Origin: Laspinema palackyanum D2a
GTDB lineage: Bacteria; Cyanobacteriota; Cyanobacteriia; Cyanobacteriales; Laspinemataceae
DNA length: 64,000 nt
Assembly (NCBI GenBank): GCA_025370845.1
Contig: JAMXFF010000032.1
Location: forward strand, 1 to 64,000
Direction: 5' to 3'
This document shows, one piece after another, positions 61,501 to 64,000 of this stretch (position 1 is its first letter; the number at the start of each line of letters is the position of its first letter). The notes under the pieces are model-generated. The model was not told the DNA's origin. It worked only from the letters and a program-made list of their open reading frames with translations, and ran no database searches. Made by a program: the position numbers and the translations under genes.

Positions 61501-62382
61501 AATTTCCCCGCCATTCAGGGGCATTCCTGCCTGCAACTGAGAGCCCCCGCTTAGGGTGATATGATTCCCCTGGACTTGAATACTGCCATTGCTGCCGGTG
61601 ACATCCACCCTCGCCCCATTCATGAGGGTAACATCAGCCCCACTGATGGTTTTAGAAAACTCTGGGATAGTATTTTCTAGGGCAATTTCTCCGGCACTAA
61701 TTCCCGCTAAGGTAATGTTACCGAATGGGGCAAGTAGCTGTCCCCCATTCATGACAATATTTCCGCCGAGAATGGCTAAATTGTGATTTTGTGTCACTTC
61801 TATGCGGGAACCTTCTAGGGTGATATTTCCGACGGTTGGACCATATTGTAAACCGATGGGAACTGCTACGGTGAGGAGGGGTGATTCGGTGGGATTTGTA
61901 GCACTAAATAGACTGCGATCGCTAAACTGTATTGCCTCCGCTGTCGATAGAACAAACGACCCGCCAATATCCAACCGGGCATTCGGACCCAACAATATCC
62001 CATTCGGATTGATTAAAAATAGATTGCTGTTGCCATTAGCCCGAATTAACCCATCAATTGTGGAAAGATTACTGCCCGTAATTCGACTAATAATATTGAC
62101 AATATCCGGAGTATTATTAAAATAGGCTGCCCCACCCGTGGGAACCGAAAACTCCGTAAAACTATGAAATAAATTCCCCCCAGATTGGGTTCCCCCTTCA
62201 ATCCTCAACCCCGTCCCTTGATTGATGACTTGGGATGGATTGGGTAAAGTGCGATCGGGGACAATTTGGCCCTGCACTGGATTGACCAGTCCCCCTCCCG
62301 AAAAGGCCAAAAATAGGGCGGTGACCCCGGTCCAGGACCCCCGAGGTTTTAGGATTACTCCGGCTCGTTTTGCCTTTAACAT
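58579..62382 (-). CDS. Filamentous-haemagglutinin-type (TPS) secreted beta-helix protein
   Basis: A 1267-residue exported protein. Signal region to about residue 38 (VNPVQGQ), then the two-partner-secretion domain (about 40-270): IVPDRTLPNPSQV, NLFHSFTEFSVP, NGNSNLFLINPNGILLGPNA. The rest is a glycine- and asparagine-rich right-handed beta-helix (SAGQIQINT, GNIQLT repeats). Around residues 530-635 a DVUA0089-like calcium-type domain is inserted (STESFDYFSFTI, FDIDGGDGYQDIPGSLDT, LNDDSSIND, LSPGTYVIGIGEF). No TpsB-type transporter gene (FhaC/ShlB) lies in this window. First gene of the CHAT-DUF928-CHASE2 cluster; expected at the cell surface. Confidence 0.9.
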   Translation of the reverse strand: MLKAKRAGVILKPRGSWTGVTALFLAFSGGGLVNPVQGQIVPDRTLPNPSQVINQGTGLRIEGGTQSGGNLFHSFTEFSVPTGGAAYFNNTPDIVNIISRITGSNLSTIDGLIRANGNSNLFLINPNGILLGPNARLDIGGSFVLSTAEAIQFSDRSLFSATNPTESPLLTVAVPIGLQYGPTVGNITLEGSRIEVTQNHNLAILGGNIVMNGGQLLAPFGNITLAGISAGEIALENTIPEFSKTISGADVTLMNGARVDVTGSNGSIQVQGNHITLSGGSQLQAGMPLNGGEIEARAGDIRVNAWGDIRLSDRSFISNLVQSGALGTGGNIQVRGNSVSLSSGGRITTETAGMGSAGQIQINTPILEISGFSPDGLFSGILSQSQGVDSGGSGPIRINGANNPVGDVRLSDRGFIATVTESHQPGGNIEINVNTLSLESGGQIITIATHTGNGGNITVTATESVTIDGNSRRFLESPFDEKAETVFNLDNLEFTPNFNPEIEASGPEGIPSVTVERTSEQMISGNTRLGPSTESFDYFSFTIAAPGRGIFDIDGGDGYQDIPGSLDTEMVLFDRTTGAIVALNDDSSINDGAIGSTVEQDSYLSLDSLSPGTYVIGIGEFDTIPHPVELLEGDKIDIGDTYRLHISLEYPGMNRGLPQEPVALGNFNPNYGGSSGIVSLTRTGGNSGNIQINTGTLWGGSPGQILSTTFGRGQSGDISLVANSVELNRANVANITRGSGSAGSIFAVAESFTLNNNGILNLSNFGSGHTGDIQIEAERVSLLNGSIINNSTYLSGNAGKVTIDARDRLVITGNLDNIESRILNLVGGPSSVGNAAGIELNTGELILGDGGGINSTSYGEGDAGPITIQAREGVTLTRLGPNERGSFIWSRIRGTGRGNAGNITLITPRILMDESAAISSFTQGIGNAGSVNIQAGEMVVSDGSIDSSVESTAVGDGGEVNINARVLSLINRSQISAKTEGEGDGGQVRIRVQDRISLDNSTITTSSATEGTGGNVELQAGSLLLENRSFITGQTTSSQGGNLQLELTSGLLMRRGSQITATAGTDGAGGDGGNIQISAPVILAFPRENSDITANAFEGDGGNIQLTAEGILGLEFRTESTSESDITASSQLGVSGNVTLSTPEVTPGSGLVDLPQQLSDLNNQVTVGCVAAQGNSFTIVGRGGLPEDPQETIRGQTVWEDLRQFPENLTTQSDTVTQGRSQPLIEATGWTLNRDGNIALITTVPATLGSRLPPCPSSPTEPIKQAQ

Positions 62383-62846
62383 TGTTTTGATAGACAGTAT
62401 CGGTTAGCTGGAATTTTACACCCTATTTTCAGAGAATTTTGGACCGTTATAGCGATAAAAAAGGTTGAGGTGAGACCCTCTGCGGAACTCAACGACCTTC
62501 AACCTTTCTCCCTCCTCAACGATTATACAGCAACAGCGCCTGAAACAGTTTACGAGCAAACTCGCTCAAAAATTTTCAGGGTGATTGGATCTTAGGCGAT
62601 TTTGACTCGTTTGGAGTGGTTCCCAGAATCTATCTCTAGTCTCACGTCGAACCGACTGACCACCTCGGACCCTCTAGGGCATTCTATGGTACCCTGGGTG
62701 GCGATCGCCTCAGTTTATAGCGGCCCAAAGTAGAACTGATGGACTTGAACAACAAAAAGGTTGCGAAACCTGTAAATCAGGGGGTAAATTTGTGAAATAA
62801 TTTAAAAATGCAAGGATTACAGTTTCATAGAGGTTAAAAAATAGGC
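62383..62846. other. Divergent spacer between the TPS gene and the transketolase-like gene
   Basis: 464 bp. Holds a terminator-like hairpin in the minus-strand leader and divergent promoters that I could not place with confidence. No coding sequence. Confidence 0.5.
62457..62507 (-). promoter_or_regulatory. Terminator-like hairpin in the leader of the TPS-CHAT cluster
   Basis: On the minus strand AAAGGTTGA-A-GGT and ACCTCAACCTTT form a long stem followed by six T. It is 75-125 bp upstream of the TPS start codon, with no minus gene before it, so it could attenuate the cluster's transcript or end a small RNA. Confidence 0.5.
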
Positions 62847-64000
62847 ATGACGACAAAGATTCCATCTGCACCGGCAAAGACGCCTGCGTTTTGTGAGGGC
62901 ATTCAACATTTTGGCGAACAATGGCCGGATTTTGACCGTTACGGCAAAGAACCCGCGATCGCCACGGGGAAAACTGCGATCGCCTCACCCCCGGATCACG
63001 CCGCTGCCTACCAGACCCTCCTCGCTGCCGACGCCCTGCGCTACCTGATCCTCCAAGTCACCGCGTCTAAAGCCTCCGGACACCCGGGCGGATTTGCCAG
63101 CGTTGCCGAGGGAATCGCCGCCCTAGTGATGCTCGGTCATAAAAACATTATCACCGAAGTGGGACACCATGCCCCCGGCTTTTACAGTAATATGTTCCTC
63201 GATCGCTCCTTAGAGCAAATGGGCATTCATACCGTCCAACAAATGCGCGATCGCTTCCGGGAGCACAAAGGACTCCTGGGACACCTCTCCGGACAAATTC
63301 CCGGACTCCTCAACCCCGCTGGACCCCTGGGACAAGGGCAGCATTTCGCAATGGCAGGGGCACTCCTGCATCCCGATATCCTCTTCCCCGTCACCATTGG
63401 CGATGGTGGCATCGGCGAACCCTACGTCATGAGTAGCATGGCGCATTTCCACACCGCCTACCCCGAAGTCACCAACTTCCTCCCCATCCTGGTGTGGAAC
63501 GGATATTCCCAGGAACACCACAGCATGGTGTCCACCAAACCCAACCAAGAGATGATTGAATACTGGGAAGGCAACGGTTTCCAGGAAATCATCCTCGTCA
63601 ACGCCAAAGACTACGACGACGCCAACCAACCCGGGGAATATGTCGATAGCACTGCCTTTTCCTTCCAGAAACGGCTAGAATTTGCTCAAGCGGTGATTGA
63701 AGCCACGGACAAAGCGGCCAAATCCGCCCTGGGAGGCAAACTCACCGTCTTGATTATCAAGCAACTCAAAGGATCTGGAGTCCATGCCTTGGGGGCCAAA
63801 TCCCATAACCTGTATGGACATCACACCCTGGATAACGCAGAAATTATCAGCGCCCTCAAAACCCGTGCCCTGAGTCCCGAAGCTTGGCAACTGGTTCGCA
63901 CCAACTTTGAGCGCGCTGCTGGGGGACCTGCCGCCAGTATTGTCAAAACTGAGTTTGAGTTAGCTTTGCCGGAGTTAGGCAAACTTCCCCTTAAGGAATA
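62847..64000 (+). CDS. Transketolase-family ThDP enzyme (3' end outside window)
   Basis: 384 codons, open at the window edge. KASGHPGGFASVAEG (about 76-90) matches the ThDP-enzyme transketolase N-domain, and TIGDGGIGEPYVMS (about 182-195) is the diphosphate- and magnesium-binding GDG motif; VWNGYSQEHHSMVS follows. Residues 1-60 are an extra N-terminal part rich in Ala and Pro. Sequence detail (GHHAPGFYSNMF, LLNPAGPLGQGQHFA) departs from standard TktA, so it may be a divergent transketolase-like group rather than the Calvin-cycle enzyme. Transketolases move two-carbon units between sugar phosphates. Start ATG at 62847, preceded by AGG. Confidence 0.8.
   Translation, partial: MTTKIPSAPAKTPAFCEGIQHFGEQWPDFDRYGKEPAIATGKTAIASPPDHAAAYQTLLAADALRYLILQVTASKASGHPGGFASVAEGIAALVMLGHKNIITEVGHHAPGFYSNMFLDRSLEQMGIHTVQQMRDRFREHKGLLGHLSGQIPGLLNPAGPLGQGQHFAMAGALLHPDILFPVTIGDGGIGEPYVMSSMAHFHTAYPEVTNFLPILVWNGYSQEHHSMVSTKPNQEMIEYWEGNGFQEIILVNAKDYDDANQPGEYVDSTAFSFQKRLEFAQAVIEATDKAAKSALGGKLTVLIIKQLKGSGVHALGAKSHNLYGHHTLDNAEIISALKTRALSPEAWQLVRTNFERAAGGPAASIVKTEFELALPELGKLPLKE

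Noticed and set aside
1-64000. tRNA, rRNA or prophage genes
   Set aside because: No T-loop/anticodon pattern, rRNA segment, integrase or phage structural gene was recognised on either strand.

Overview
The window is chromosomal DNA of a cyanobacterium. The grounds are the very frequent HIP1 octamer GCGATCGC inside and between genes, typical cyanobacterial families (SipA/DUF3148, an omega-3 acyl-lipid desaturase DesB, DUF928, DUF4351-type Rpn proteins, a CHASE2 sensor cyclase), and many dispersed short palindromic repeats. The gene set resembles large filamentous Oscillatoriales-type genomes, but species cannot be fixed from this sequence. No rRNA, tRNA, CRISPR array or prophage was seen.

Layout. 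0-5.4 kb: a truncated-looking CheR-PAS methyltransferase (minus), then sipA-lipid kinase, a 1-kb repeat-rich spacer, and coaD overlapping a DivIVA-like coiled-coil gene. 5.5-10.6 kb: membrane and lipoprotein genes (DUF2157, GDYXXLXY-like, DUF192), queD, and three toxin-antitoxin-like loci (DUF433, DUF4926, UPF0175), two of them with a stunted partner. 10.8-14.5 kb: B12-dependent methionine synthase metH. 14.8-18.8 kb: a seven-gene Mrp/Mnh-type antiporter operon (C-D-E-F-G-DUF4040-B) with overlapping genes and no full-length MrpA. 18.9-24.7 kb (minus): SNF2 helicase, SWIM zinc-finger protein and an OLD-like ATPase-TOPRIM protein.

25-41 kb is mixed housekeeping: coiled-coil protein, two short-chain dehydrogenases, arfB, an Rpn/DUF4351 protein, a fructose-6-phosphate aldolase-type transaldolase diverging from an NrdG-like radical SAM activase, an unusual long signal peptidase I, a small beta-barrel protein, an RDD-pentapeptide membrane protein, a membrane GTPase and desB. 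41-50.5 kb has more accessory DNA: a decayed B12-radical SAM gene, two opposed arrays of a palindromic repeat, a Calx-beta/RTX protein, leuS, an intact Rpn protein with an Rpn fragment nearby, an IS1-like zinc-finger fragment and two MITE-like inverted-repeat elements.

50.5-62.4 kb: an M23-like protein lacking the usual HxH pair converges on a minus-strand cluster of a filamentous-haemagglutinin-type secreted protein, a TPR-CHAT protease-like protein, a DUF928 protein and a CHASE2-histidine kinase-receiver-adenylate cyclase. This cluster is the best candidate for an incompletely described system: a surface beta-helix protein, a caspase-like enzyme and a sensor producing cAMP in one transcription unit, with a terminator-like hairpin in its leader. 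The window ends inside a transketolase-family gene.
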